Positions 1 to 10,727 are shown, counted from the stretch's first letter. The stretch is DNA of 64,000 nucleotides from Boothiomyces macroporosus (GCA_027604185.1 JADGKB010000030.1:1-64000); one strand, 5' to 3'. Program-made: numbers and translations. The notes: generated by a model not told the origin, from the sequence alone.

Positions 1-255
1 AATCAAAAAATTGTGTTTCTTTTGCAAGGATAGTAATTGCTCAACTAAATCGTAATCAAAATCTTCAATGATATCAATATGAGTCTTGAGAACACAAATG
101 TATGGTCCCAACACGTCAGCAAGGTGCAATAGCTCTTTCTTTGTAGTGACATCGACAGCTACTGATAGATTCGTCTTTTTCTCATCCATCAGTGCCAAGA
201 GTTTCTTTGCGGTAGGATTTGAGTACAATTCAGCTCTTGCAGTGTAGGTAGCCAT
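1..255 (-). CDS. URA3: Orotidine-5'-phosphate decarboxylase, N-terminal part (partial)
   Basis: This is the first 85 codons of OMP decarboxylase, the cytosolic enzyme that makes UMP in de novo pyrimidine synthesis. The gene runs off the left edge of the window. The reading frame starts at the ATG complementary to 253-255 and follows the yeast Ura3 pattern closely: a short N-terminal helix with TARAE, then [17 protein letters not shown] (the first beta strand and its Asp), then [15 protein letters not shown], which contains the Lys-Thr-His-Ile-Asp motif that binds the phosphoribosyl group. It resembles the monofunctional fungal Ura3 type rather than the fused UMPS of animals, though the missing C-terminus prevents certainty. 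No intron is needed in the visible part. It is divergent from the CCCH gene, with 214 bp between start codons. Confidence 0.93.
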   Translation of the reverse strand, partial: MATYTARAELYSNPTAKKLLALMDEKKTNLSVAVDVTTKKELLHLADVLGPYICVLKTHIDIIEDFDYDLVEQLLSLQKKHNFLI

Positions 256-469
256 TTATGAAAAAAAAGAAACAATTTTTAACTGGTGAACAGAAACAAC
301 CAGAGGGTGGCTAATTATGACTCTTGCCAATCCGTTAATTGCGCGATGCTGGCGGGTTATCTTTCTAGGTTTCAGTTCATTTTTCCCTTTTTCAAAAATG
401 TACATTAGGAAACGAAACCAGCTAATTAGGGTACAAAATCGTATTTATAACTAACCTCAAGCAACTGGG

Positions 470-1302
470 ATGGCAGTTAATGGCGCACATATTCAGAAAC
501 GAACCTCGAATACCAAGAAAACACAGAACGCTGCAAACTACAATCCACAGTTTTTTTCTAATGCTGGAGAATATACACACTCGCCAGAGTCAGAATCGAC
601 ATTATCCCCTTCACCAGCAATGTTCATTACACCTTCAGGAGAAGCAAGGCTAAAGTAAGACACAAAGAATCGATATTAACAACAAGGTCACGATACTGCA
701 TGAATTTCAGGATTGGTATATAATGCTAATACTTAGGAAGATGCTACAAACCTTATTGTCCTAGGATCCACGACGTTACGAGGGTTTCCCCATGCTACAA
801 TGTTTTGTTGTATGGGGAATGTAATGAGCCTAATTGCCAACTAAATCATTATCCAAATGAGCATGTTACTCCCGTGTGTAAATTTTACGAGATGGGTAGA
901 TGTACTCAAGAAGATTGTAGGTTCATGCATATTGATTTACCAAAAAATGCGCCGGTTTGTATTTACTTTGCTCAAACTGGATATTGTAGAAATGGTAAAA
1001 AATGTGCCAGCAGGCATAGCTTTGATTGCCCGTTAGGCACTCTTTGTATGCAGAAAGGTTGCTCATTGAGACATGTGCCAGGTAACGTACGATCGACGGC
1101 ACCAATTGGTAACTCATTTGAAATAGGGTCTGAATCCCCTACTTTAACACCGCTACCTGGTAAAATTATATCGCCTCCCAATGCTGTAATAGAAAACACT
1201 AATATACCAAATATATTGGCAACGACCCAATATATACCATCGATTTACGACTATAGTTTGGAACCTGAATTTAGGGATGATTATGAAGAATGGTCAGACT
1301 AA
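470..1302 (+). CDS. Five-finger CCCH zinc-finger protein (ZC3H3-like)
   Basis: A 259-residue protein is obtained by joining exons 470-654, 687-715 and 737-1302. The introns are 32 nt (655-686) and 21 nt (716-736). The splicing is supported by the protein it creates: the tiny middle exon supplies SRYCMNFRIG, which completes the first CCCH finger (CMNFRIGRC, YCPRIH) in the pattern of ZC3H3, whose first finger reads YCMYYNRFGRC. Five tandem CCCH fingers follow one another through residues of about 63-160, ending CSLRHVPGN. The tail is Pro/Thr-rich and acidic. ZC3H3-type proteins act in nuclear mRNA export and polyadenylation; CPSF30/Yth1 is the alternative five-finger family. The match to the ZC3H3 finger spacing is the better one, but the assignment is by motif only. 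Confidence 0.8.
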
Positions 1303-1335
1303 GGTAAGTTCAAGTCAATAAATAAAAATATCTAT

Positions 1336-2823
1336 TCACATTTCATGTAGTATAATATGCCCTGGATAGGTAGCTTTCAGTTTCAACACTGTTTCATCGT
1401 TCCTAGACCTTGTCTTTACCCAAGTAGCCTCTAGGAATAACACATGATGTTTTTTCATTTGAGATAATAGATTCATTATTCCATAGGAAGTCAATATATT
1501 GTGTTTTAAATACAGCTTGACTATTTTTGATCGCTTTAGGTTTGAACCCAGTATCAAAGCCCCTTTATCTGGAATACCACAATTTTCAAGGGCTATTGAT
1601 TTCAAGCAAGTTCCATGAAGCTTAGTGGCAATATTGGTAATACCTTTCAGCCCAATCATATTGTCATTCAGTTCCAATACTTGGACTCTAGATCCAATTA
1701 AACAAGTCATCAAAGTTTCTGTATCAGAAATTCCACTGTTATTCAAACATAATTTAGTCAGTTTTGTGTACTTTAAGCTTTGCAATTCGTTTACTCCATA
1801 ATTGCCTATTGGATTTATAAATTGAAATTCATTCAGCTTTGAGTGAATGCAACTTTTGAGGAAATCATCAATAAACTCTGGTGCAAGCTGTAGAGTTACT
1901 GACTTTAGCTTTGATTTTGGTAGTGCAGCGATAAAGTGCAAGTTTGATGCAATGTCAACTTTGTTGTAATAATGAAAGATTTCTATCTCTGTATTAGGTA
2001 AATGATCAAATAGAATACAGAGATCTGACGGAGAAAAATCATTGAATGATATCTGAAGTTCTTTTACTGTTGAAAAGGGGAGCACAGTTGAAAGCGCGTT
2101 CAAATGTTCTCCCTCAAGGTTATTTCTGGATAACACCAGTGATTCGATTTTCGGTTTGATGTCGCCAATCAGGAGGTTTTCAGAGTTTAAGACAGACTGA
2201 GCGTTATAATCCAGTACAGGTCGTCTATCCAGCAAATCCAAAATTAAGCCAAAACCCTCAAATGACAATCCACCAGAGATCTCTAGCTTGGTAATCGATT
2301 CATACAGAATTAATTTGAACATGGCATATATTTTACTGTGAGAAAATAGTAATGATGAGCTAAAGTGCAGTGATTTCAAGTTCCACTGTTTATCCTGACG
2401 AGCCAATGAAAGCAATTGCAAGTTAGTCATGTCTCTGTAACAGTATAGTTCGGTTGATTTGTAAACTACGTCTGCTAACTGAGTATAGTTGGTGTTTGCA
2501 GTGGTGAATATCTTCAAGTCCTTACATGCTGGAATACAATCGTGAATGACACAGTACAGATCACTAGGCACTACAATTTTTGGGAATACCCAAGTAAGTT
2601 GGGAGAGCTTCCTGTATTCTTGTTGGTTGACTGTATCGTCCTGAAGGATCACCAGTTCCGGCCAGATGGATTTTATCTTCAGTTTGTTTAATATTTGAAC
2701 TGCGTTTAAACGGGTATAATATTCCGTATTGATACGGGAGAGATTCCTGATATCGTTTCCATCCAAATAGTAAAATATTTGAGATTCCAAAATGTCATAA
2801 GGAAGCATAGAAAAAAAATTCAA
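1336..2823 (-). CDS. F-box-like protein with leucine-rich repeats
   Basis: An uninterrupted 495-codon frame. Residues 1-45 (LPYDILESQIFYYLDGNDIRNLSRINTEYY) look like an F-box, the helix bundle that binds Skp1 in SCF ubiquitin ligases. From about residue 170 to 460 there are irregular leucine-rich repeats of the RNase-inhibitor type, with repeated patterns such as IESLVLSRNNLEGEHL, LTKLCLNNSGISDTETL, VQVLELNDNMIGLKGI and LKSIALENCGIPDKGA. This points to a substrate-recruiting subunit of a ubiquitin ligase, although the F-box is degenerate and a RanGAP-like scaffold cannot be excluded. No specific orthologue is recognised. The 3' end faces the end of the CCCH gene with only 33 bp between them. 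The start is divergent from WRAP73. Confidence 0.72.
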   Translation of the reverse strand: MNFFSMLPYDILESQIFYYLDGNDIRNLSRINTEYYTRLNAVQILNKLKIKSIWPELVILQDDTVNQQEYRKLSQLTWVFPKIVVPSDLYCVIHDCIPACKDLKIFTTANTNYTQLADVVYKSTELYCYRDMTNLQLLSLARQDKQWNLKSLHFSSSLLFSHSKIYAMFKLILYESITKLEISGGLSFEGFGLILDLLDRRPVLDYNAQSVLNSENLLIGDIKPKIESLVLSRNNLEGEHLNALSTVLPFSTVKELQISFNDFSPSDLCILFDHLPNTEIEIFHYYNKVDIASNLHFIAALPKSKLKSVTLQLAPEFIDDFLKSCIHSKLNEFQFINPIGNYGVNELQSLKYTKLTKLCLNNSGISDTETLMTCLIGSRVQVLELNDNMIGLKGITNIATKLHGTCLKSIALENCGIPDKGALILGSNLKRSKIVKLYLKHNILTSYGIMNLLSQMKKHHVLFLEATWVKTRSRNDETVLKLKATYPGHIILHEM

Positions 2824-2921
2824 GATATTTCAACTTTGAAGAATTATTATTACCAATCTCCCGATATTTTCAGTGGATAGTTTGCAAAACGAAATTTTGT
2901 CCGATTTCCAAAATCTCAAAA

Positions 2922-4384
2922 ATGGCAGACTTTACAGAAATATTTAAACAGACAGACAGGCTATGCAGATTCTCACCAAATGGGGAATATATTGCTACCG
3001 CAGTTCAGCAGCGATTGGTGGTGAGGGAAGCTCACTCTCTCCAAATATTATCCCTATTCAACTGCAATGATCTGATACAGGAAGTTCAATGGGCAAAAGA
3101 TTCTGATCTATTGCTGGTTGGCTCTTACAAGCAAGCTAAATTTCAAATTTGGTCTTTGCATGATGAAAAGTGGACTGCTAATGTTGAAGAAGGTATAGTA
3201 GGATGTGTAAAGTTAATATGGGCTCCGGATGCCAGACATGTGCTAAGCTTTTCAGATTATCAAGTATATAGTGTTAATATAGTTACGGATAACGGTATGG
3301 TCACTGATTACAAAAAAGTCGGTGTATATTCAATATCCAAAATATGCAGACAGAGGATACGAATTCAGGACTGATGGATACTATTTTGCATTGATAGAGA
3401 GAGCAGAAGCCAAGGATTATATTAGCATTTTTGATTGTGCAGATTGGACTCTTGTCAAAGTATTTTGCACTAATATAGCGTTTTCCTACAGAATCTTGCG
3501 ATTTGGAAGACTTGAGATGGTCTCCGGATGGTAGATTTATTGCCGTATGGACCTCACTTTCGCAGGTAGGATTAACTAATACAAGTATCACGTATATCTA
3601 TATTATCCTGATGGAAGACTGGTCGCGGATTATTCTGCCTATGACTATGGCCTTGGTATAAAGGCAGCAACGTGGTCCCCATCTAGTCAAATATTAGCGG
3701 TCGGTAGCTTTGATGAAAAGGTTATCAAAACTAACCAAAGTGTCGCCTGCTCAATCATTACTCTTGGAAACCTTTAATAGAACTATCGCATGAGAAACAA
3801 GTCGCGGAAAAGAATATTGTAACAATTCACTTACTATAGCCGTGCTATAAGGAGATTGATCTAGTACAAGTAAACGGTAACACGCGATCCTGGGCAAGCA
3901 ATGTGAAGCCAAAGCTTTCTTGTAATTTTCGATTGATATAGATGAAGTCAAGAAGACACCATGTAGTGTTCCCACTATAAATGTTGACCCAGAAAAGCCC
4001 AATCCAAAAGTAGGAATATCAACTATTGCGTTCAATTGTACAGGAAACTTGTTACTTACAAGAAATGAAAAACAGCCCAATGCATTATGGATTTGGGATA
4101 TGATTAATTTAAAGCAAATGGCTTTAATTCAACAAACGCAACCAATTAAAGCAGTCGCCTGGAATCCATTGGTAAAAGAGCGGTTGGCCTTTTGTTGTGC
4201 AAGTGGATTACTATATCTGTGGGAATATGGGCTTGGTTGCGATGCAATAGAAGTTCCGGCTGGTAATTACGTATTGACAATAGTAAGCTTTAATATTGTA
4301 GATTTAGCTTGGAATCCAGATGGCAAATCGTTGTTGTTGATGGACAAGGACAAGTTTTGTTTAACCTTTTTAGTTGATGAATAG
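2922..4384 (+). CDS. WRAP73: WD-repeat protein WRAP73 (WDR8) orthologue
   Basis: A 440-residue protein follows from exons 2922-3263, 3283-3459, 3479-3565, 3586-3720, 3741-3818, 3840-3921, 3942-4262 and 4284-4384. The introns are 19, 19, 20, 20, 21, 20 and probably 21 nt. The spliced product follows animal WRAP73 almost end to end: [80 protein letters not shown] and PNALWIWDM match the human pattern in order. Human length is about 460. WRAP73 is a WD40 propeller at centrosomes and spindle pole bodies, where it partners SSX2IP/Msd1 to anchor microtubules. The last intron (4263-4283) keeps frame whether removed or not and is the least certain. This gene is the clearest proof of the 19-21 nt introns. 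Confidence 0.93.
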
Positions 4385-4643
4385 ATACTTGATTATTTTC
4401 GTTGATCCTAATTCATGAACCATCTTTAAGGGAACCAAAAATAATTTCACGAACAATCTATCTGAATTTATGAGCGACCACCTTGGTAAAGAAGGTGACG
4501 GAAAAAGATACCACCACCTTGTTTAAAGATCTTGGACGTACTAATGAAACCTGATGCTCAGATATTGTATTGGTAGAATATCTACTCTAAATTGAAGGTG
4601 GATGAGACGCCTCAGATAAACAAAACCAAATTGTTTCACAAAA

Positions 4644-5219
4644 ATGCCAGTAGATAGACCAGCCTCGAAATTATCGACTGAAGCAACGATTATTCCCTAC
4701 CAGAGTGGATTAAAAGAGTTTTTGATTGGGCTATTTAAAGGGACAAGATTGGACGTAAAGATGGTGTTTCTATCTGATTCGGTGCACTTGACTATTCATG
4801 GGCCTTCATTAGTCTTGCCCACAGCATTACCATATTTACAAGGCCGCATTGCCTACGAATTTGAAGGAGTAGTGATGGATTGGTCTGAGCTAAACTTGGT
4901 AGGTGCTGCTGAGTTGTTTGATGGAATAATGGTAGAGTCAAATATCGTGCAGGATTTGTCAGAGTTAATTGACAACAAACTGCAAGGCATGCCTGCTAGC
5001 GGAAAGTTCAAATCGCTGGACGAGTTCTATATGGAATTACAAAATCACGATTTATCAAATGAAGATATCATTGAAATCCGACGGTGCTTCAACAAGAACA
5101 AAATTAAACTTGGTCATCTTGCGAAGCTTGACCGTGGGTTCTTGAAGGACTGCGGGCTACCGGTGGGTTACATCATTCCAATTCTAATGACTCTCGACAA
5201 CTCTTATAATATAATATAA
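4644..5219 (+). CDS. Uncharacterised 191-residue protein with a SAM-like C-terminus
   Basis: An intact frame with a start context (aaaaATGcc) typical of the window. I do not recognise the family. Residues 1-95 look like a compact alpha/beta domain (LDVKMVFLSDSVHLTIHGPSL). Residues 120-185 form four or five helices (SLDEFYMELQNHDLSNEDI, then KIKLGHLAKLDRGFLKDCGL, then VGYIIPILMTL) whose spacing resembles a SAM (sterile alpha motif) domain, in which the helix before 'GL..G' contacts partners. That resemblance is pattern-based only. There is no signal peptide, membrane segment or obvious intron. The 259 bp between WRAP73 and this gene hold no supportable feature. Confidence 0.6.
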   Translation: MPVDRPASKLSTEATIIPYQSGLKEFLIGLFKGTRLDVKMVFLSDSVHLTIHGPSLVLPTALPYLQGRIAYEFEGVVMDWSELNLVGAAELFDGIMVESNIVQDLSELIDNKLQGMPASGKFKSLDEFYMELQNHDLSNEDIIEIRRCFNKNKIKLGHLAKLDRGFLKDCGLPVGYIIPILMTLDNSYNII

Positions 5220-5349
5220 TTTTGCCGTCCTTGTCTTTGAAAACGACACAAAGAAAAGTCATGTTCAAACTCTTTAGATTCCAAATTGGGCTTGTGTCCG
5301 TCCTTTTAAGCGGAAATTCGCTTTTGCAGAAAATCTTAAATAATAGAAG

Positions 5350-6580
5350 ATGCAACTCACTCAGCTGCTAGTTATCTACTCTGTATACGCTGCATGTCCT
5401 TTTGCAGGCGAACATAAAGTAGCAAAGCGCTCTGCCAACTGGCAGGTGAATTACAAGAATACTCTTGATAACGCTGAATGGGATCAAATTAAAGCGGAAA
5501 TCCAACCAATTATCAACCAAGGGTTTGGACCTCTTTTGGTTCGTTTATCCTGGCATGACGCTGGGACTTACGATGCTGCTTCCAACACTGGAGGCCCTCA
5601 TGCAACTATGCGCTTTGCTCCTGTTGCCAATTATGAAGCAAATAATGGTCTGGGTTCAGCTAGGAATATGTTGGCACCTATTAAAAGCCGTCACCCAGGG
5701 ATTTCTTATGCTGATTTGTGGTCATTTGCTGGAGCTGGTACATTGAACACTAATTGTAGTTGCTGTTTCCAATATTGGAGGTCCTACCATTCAGTGGAGA
5801 CCAGGTAGAAACGATGCTGTTGACAGTTCGGACTCGCTTACTCCCGATGGCAGACTTCCCGACGCTGATTTAGGAGCCGCTCATTTACGATCAATCTTTT
5901 ACAGAATGGGATTTGGCGACAGGGAAATTGTTGCACTGTCAGGAGGTCACAATTTGGGAGCTACTCATCTAGGGAATTCCGGCTATGACGGACTTTGGAC
6001 AAGTAATCCTGGTAGTTTTGGGAATGAATTCTTTACACGATTGAACAACGACTTTTTCAGCAACTATCAAACTGAAACTCTTTCTTCTGGCAAGACTCAA
6101 TATCATGATTCATCAAACAAGATGATGTTGCCAACTGATGTCAGTTTAATCCAAGACCCATCGTTTACAGGATTCGTGCAAACTTATGCGTCAGATAAGA
6201 ATGCATTTTACGGTGATTTCAAAGCTGCATTTCAGCGTTTACAAGAACTTGGAGTAGGGGGTGGACTCGGATCCCCAGTGGAAACTAGATTTGGTGTTCC
6301 AACCACTGGACATGATAATACACCCAATCCACCGCCAGTTCCAACAAAACCACAAACTACTCAGGGCACAGTTGCAAGTACGGCTGCATTACCGAAAACT
6401 ACCAAGGATGCTACCTCAACAACCAGCGCTGCCGTACCAGCTGCTTCCAGTAGCATCAGTGCAAGTGTTAGTGCTGGCGAAACTGCTGCACCTGCCACTG
6501 GGACCACAAAACCTACACCAAACTCTGCAGTCAAGTCCTTCTCCCTTGTTGGGTTGGTCATTTCGTTATTTTTGTTATAA
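5350..6580 (+). CDS. Secreted, probably GPI-anchored class I haem peroxidase (CcP-like), copy 1
   Basis: Exons 5350-5737 and 5760-6580 (22-nt intron) give 402 residues. The catalytic set is complete: distal Arg65, Trp68 and His69 in VRLSWHDAGTYD, proximal His near 193 in LSGGHNLG, the Asp of DVSLIQDPSF, and the Trp of SGYDGLW, which corresponds to Trp191 of cytochrome c peroxidase. The fold is therefore class I (CcP/ascorbate peroxidase), yet the N-terminus is a short signal peptide rather than a mitochondrial transit sequence, and it is followed by a KR-S site that Kex2 could cut. After the catalytic domain comes a Pro/Thr/Ser/Ala-rich stalk (about residues 305-385) and a hydrophobic C-terminus, the pattern of a GPI-anchored surface protein. 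It likely detoxifies H2O2 outside the cell. The true electron donor is unknown. It is a tandem paralogue of the gene at 7029. Confidence 0.85.
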
Positions 6581-7028
6581 ATTTGCAATAGTAATAAAAG
6601 ATTGTATTCTTGAATGTTCTGCCAGATGAAAAGTATCTAGAAATAAGTGCCACTGCCGATTGATATCAGGTTCAAATCCACTATTCAGAAGGTGAATGCT
6701 CCAAAATACATCACCATTTGATAAAATTGTATCTCCAGTCCCTTGTAATTTTCTGGTCAAATAGTCCGCAACGTGCCCCACTTTTTGTGTAAAGTTGTTT
6801 TCACCTACATGACCACAATATCGATTGAAGCACTCACAACACACTTAATGAACAGAGAAATTCAATGATACCAGTGCTGTTCTAGTGTGCTATAAATTAA
6901 GTTGAACGTTCTTATCGTGTTACACTGGATTACTCATCATGTTCAAATTTAACCATATATGCCACCGTTTTTCACGCTGGCCACCCCATTTATGGATTAA
7001 AGAGCCGCTAAAAAATTGACCTATAAAT
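6581..7028. other. Intergenic spacer between the two peroxidase genes
   Basis: These 448 bp separate the tandem peroxidases. Short open frames exist on the minus strand but have no recognisable composition, start context or intron pattern. A TATA-like ATAAATA lies immediately before the second gene's ATG, so the promoter of copy 2 must be within this stretch. I see no RNA gene or repeat. Confidence 0.5.
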
Positions 7029-8074
7029 ATGGTGCAAGTTTTCTCCATTTCAATGCATTTTGCTATCATCTCATTACTAACCGCTTTTGCTGGTGCTGCA
7101 TGTCCGTACAATGGAGAACACAAGATTGCGAAACGATCAGCCAATTGGCAAGTAAATTACAAGAGCACAATCTCCAATAGCGAATGGGACCAAATCAAGT
7201 CTGAAATCCAACCTTTGGTCACGCAAGGATATGGTCCAATCCTCGTTCGTTTAGCTTGGCACGATGCAGGAAGTTACAATGCTTCTTCAAATAATGGCGG
7301 CCCTCATGCTACTATGCGTTTCTCTCCTGTAGGAAATTATTCAGCCAATAACGGATTATCTGTAGCGAGGGCATTATTGGACCCAATTAAAGCTAATCAC
7401 CCGTTGATTAGTTTTGCTGATTTATGGTCTTATGCAGCAGCAAGTAAACTATCGTTAACCTAGTCGCAATTACCAACAGTGGTGGCCCAATCATTACTTT
7501 CCGTCCTGGTAGAAACGACGCAGTAGACAGCACCGATTCTCTCACTCCTGATGGAAGATTACCTAACGCCGACTTGGGTGCCGACCACTTGCGCTCAATT
7601 TTCTATAGAATGGGTTTCAATGATCAAGAAATTGTCATTCTATCTGGCGGACACAACCTTGGTAACTGCCATATGAATAACTCTGGCTATGCTGGCCCAT
7701 GGACCTCCAGTCCAAATACCTTTGGCAACGAATTCTACATTAGACTAAACAGCGACTTTTTCAACACGTACAAAAACGTAACACTATCTTCTGGCAAGTC
7801 TCAATTCAACGATTCTTCAAACGCCATGATGCTTCCTACGGACGTTTCTCTGGTCCAAGATGCAACTTTCCAAGGGTTCGTGAAGGCTTATGCTGCCAGT
7901 AAAGATGCTTTCTTTAGAGATTTCAAGGTTGCTTTTGAAAAATTGATGGAATTGGGGGTTGGTCCTGGATTGGGTAGTCCAGTCGAAACCAAATTTGGTG
8001 TTGCAACTACTGGCCAAAGTTCCGCAATTACATATGGTGTCTCACTTGCATTGGTCACTCTTTTGTTGGTTTAG
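7029..8074 (+). CDS. Secreted, probably GPI-anchored class I haem peroxidase (CcP-like), copy 2
   Basis: Exons 7029-7443 and 7464-8074 with a 20-nt intron (GTAAACTATCGTTAACCTAG) give 341 residues. The intron sits at the same place in the protein as in copy 1. Distal Arg74, Trp77 and His78 (VRLAWHDAGSYN), proximal His near 202 (LSGGHNLG) and the Trp of SGYAGPW are present, so the enzyme should be active. A strong signal peptide (ISLLTAFAGAA) precedes CPYNGEHKIAKRS, which shares the KR-S site of copy 1. The catalytic domain runs straight into a short hydrophobic GPI-type tail (ITYGVSLALVTLLLV); the long Ser/Thr/Pro stalk of copy 1 is missing. The pair looks like a recent duplication that diverged mainly in the wall-spanning stalk. 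Confidence 0.85.
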
Positions 8075-8134
8075 ATCGCCAATTAAATTCTATAAACAGA
8101 TTTGCTTTATTTAATCAACGTCTAGTAAGACTTT

Positions 8135-9933
8135 TTAATCATCGCCAATAACTGTTTCAACATGAGGGGATATCCTTTGAACTGTGTCGATAAAGTCACT
8201 AGTACTTTCTCTATTAGCAAACACCACATCCCAAAACATTACTTTGGGAACAGATGTGGGTGGTTCAGCAGGTCTGATTGGCTCACCTTCTTGCTTTCCA
8301 AAGTAGATTCTAACCCACCAAAACCAACCACTAGTAGTAGCTTGCTGTTTATTGACTGAGGTCATGGCATTATAATATCCAATGTGTCCATTTTGTAATT
8401 GGGCTCCAAGGTTCTTTAATTGGGGGAAACAAGAGTCTATTCTCCAACTTCTCCATCTTTCTATCTTTTTGATATCTGATATTCTTCCAACGCCCAACAG
8501 TGTATATTGAGGGACTACATCAATCAGAAACCCTTTCACGTGGTTATATTTTGAGGGATAGCGAGAGGAAAATTCTGGCGGGAATATAGCTGGAGGCCAC
8601 GCATCCAGCCTTTCTTGAAGGAGATATAGATACTCTCTAGTGCCCAAAATACTTACATGCTGAATTTCAGCTCCGAGTATATCAGTTTCAGGCACTGGTT
8701 TAAAGTACCGCAAGAATACTCCAAACAAATAAAGCTTAACAAAATCAAAGTCTACTTTGGTAACTTGTTCTTTAACTCCTGAATCATATTCTTCTGTTGA
8801 TAGCGGATTAACTTGGGATGGCCATGCATCATATTTGAGGATTTGGCTTTCTTTGTCACCTGGTTGTAATATAATGGTATCTTGGAGATTCTTTATGCAC
8901 CATTCAGTATCTTGATTTATAAGAGTAGATCTGTCTTGTGAATTTTCCTTCACTTCATCCAATAACGTGGTAATTGAATCAACTACTTGCGTTGTCAAAT
9001 ATCTTGATCTAGTTTGAAATAACACAGATAAAATAACGGGTTCTTTTCCAGGCATTCTTGTGTCCGTGTGGAATACTAAATATTGCCTCCTTGGACCAAC
9101 ATCGATCCTATCCATTTCAAAAATAGACATTTTCTGACAGATTTCAATCAGCTTTGAGGGATTCATATACATGGTTTGTTCATCTTGAAGAGGGGCTTTA
9201 AGATTCCCCAGTTTAAATAATGGTCTGGCAATGTAAACATACTTGTTGGTCAATAGAAGGTAGCCCGGGTAATTTTGACCCGGAATAGTTTGATCATGCT
9301 TTTCCACATTTTTAAATAGTTTTGCAAAATTGAAATCTATTGTTAATTGTTATTACTATTTTGCTGGTTCACGAACGGCGAGCTTTGAACGAGAAAACTT
9401 CCTGGTATCCAATAAATGATCCTCTCATTATCCTCCAACACCCTTAATTTCAAATGCAACTGTAATGCATTGGTCATTTGCATGAATGGTATTAATGGCT
9501 GTGATTTTTCAACAGTGGAAGAGTCCCCAAAGCTATTTGAAAACATAGATCCTGATGATCGAGAGTACCTGGGGCCAGACTTTACGGATTTCGGTCTGTT
9601 AAGTATAATTTCAGAATTGTTTGATCTAGTAGATTGTTTGTCAATGACTACTCTGGTAATTGTAGGTGGAACTTTGATCACATTGGGATATGACGATGAA
9701 AATAAACGCTCTTTTTGAGATGATACCTCAACAATTGATGTGTATTTGTGAGTAGGGCTCTTTGGTCGTTCCGGCTCTTTCTTTTCCCTTTCCGGTTTCT
9801 CGTATACTCGTATGTATGGTCCATGGGATATCAGCTTTGCTTCCAATGAAGATATTGTGTAGGCTTGTGCTTGCTCAATTGCCGACGTTAATCTACTTTG
9901 GTTCGGTTCAACGGGTTTCTTTGGAGATGACAT
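8135..9933 (-). CDS. Uncharacterised 592-residue protein with a PH-like region
   Basis: Exons 9933-9357 and 9336-8135 join through a 20-nt intron (GTAATAACAATTAACAATAG). Without it the second part would have to start at a GTG, whereas splicing gives one continuous frame (NFNFAKLFKNVEKHD). The first 190 residues are polar and Pro/Ser-rich, with a charged KPEREKKEPERPK stretch, and are probably disordered. The middle (from about residue 165) alternates strands in a way that resembles a PH or related lipid-binding fold: ERIIYWIPGSFL, YPGYLLLTNKYVYIARPLFK, RQYLVFHTDTRMPGKEPVILSVLF. The C-terminal half is mixed alpha/beta with many Trp. No family is recognised with confidence; large PH-domain scaffold proteins are one possibility. 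Confidence 0.65.
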
Positions 9934-9972
9934 TTAAAAAACGAAAAAGTTGAAATGTTAATAACAGTATAT

Positions 9973-10727
9973 TCAGTCTTCATCTTCAAATACAAGAGCT
10001 TCCTCTACTTCAGGCTCATCGATTTTCTCTTGAATGACGACATCGACGTCCTCGCCTTCTCCCATGTATTGTTCATCACTCTTCAACAACGCGGTGTTTT
10101 CTTCAAATAATTGTCTACCAGTCTTTTTGCCGCCAGTTTCCAGTAACTTTTCTACCGCCAATGCATCCTTCATTGCCTATATTAGAATGCAATTACCAGC
10201 GTGAGTTCTTTTCCACTCTTTTTCAATTCAGTAGCCTCCTTTAGAAATGCCTTTTGCCACTCTTTAAATGATTCCTTTGTTACTCTAGTTCCTATATATT
10301 TGATTCGCTCTTCTTCCTCTTGCTTTTCCAACAGTTCTTGTCTTTCCTTTTCTAATCTTTCTAGACGATCTTTGATGGTGATTTCAGACTGTTCTTTTAA
10401 CCACGAAACCATTAGAAATATCATTCCAATACCCAGTTGATCATTGCATTGTTGGGTCAATTGTGAAGATAGCTCTGCAATTTCTTCCTCTAATAGATAC
10501 GAGGAATTAATCACAAATTCTGGTATTTCTTCCGGATAGGTTGGGGTAAAAGTTATTTCTATAGACAAGAGCCATTCTTCATCCTCCTGCCTGATTGATT
10601 CTAAATCAGGGTCGTCCAAATGCACATTGATTACAAAATTCTTTGGGTCGTTAATTACCAATTCATTTTCCTGGTAAATGAATCCTAATGCTTCCAATTC
10701 TTGTTCTTGTTCGGCTTGATGATCCAT
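9973..10727 (-). CDS. RWDD1: RWD-domain protein, RWDD1/Gir2 orthologue
   Basis: Exons 10727-10197 and 10176-9973, joined across a 20-nt intron (GTAATTGCATTCTAATATAG), give 244 residues. Residues 1-115 are an RWD domain starting EQEQELEALGFIY and containing the diagnostic YPEEIPEF. A long charged helix (ERLEKERQELLEKQEEEERIK) follows, then GTRVTKESFKEWQKAF and KTGRQLFEEN, the two signatures of RWDD1/Gir2, and an acidic tail. Gir2 binds the GTPase Rbg2/DRG and Gcn1 on translating ribosomes and dampens Gcn2 activation. The intron is essential for joining KELTL to AMKDALAVEKLL. The 3' end is 40 bp from the start of the next minus-strand gene. Confidence 0.9.

Noticed and set aside
6575..6844. Minus-strand open frame of 89 codons between the peroxidases, and a GGTTCAAATCC word at 6669 that looks like a tRNA T-loop
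   Set aside because: The flanking bases do not form a T-stem, no anticodon arm is found, and the frame has no family resemblance.
8135..9305. Independent gene starting with GTG at 9305-9307
   Set aside because: A 20-nt intron with a perfect branch motif joins it to the upstream frame, so no non-ATG start is needed.
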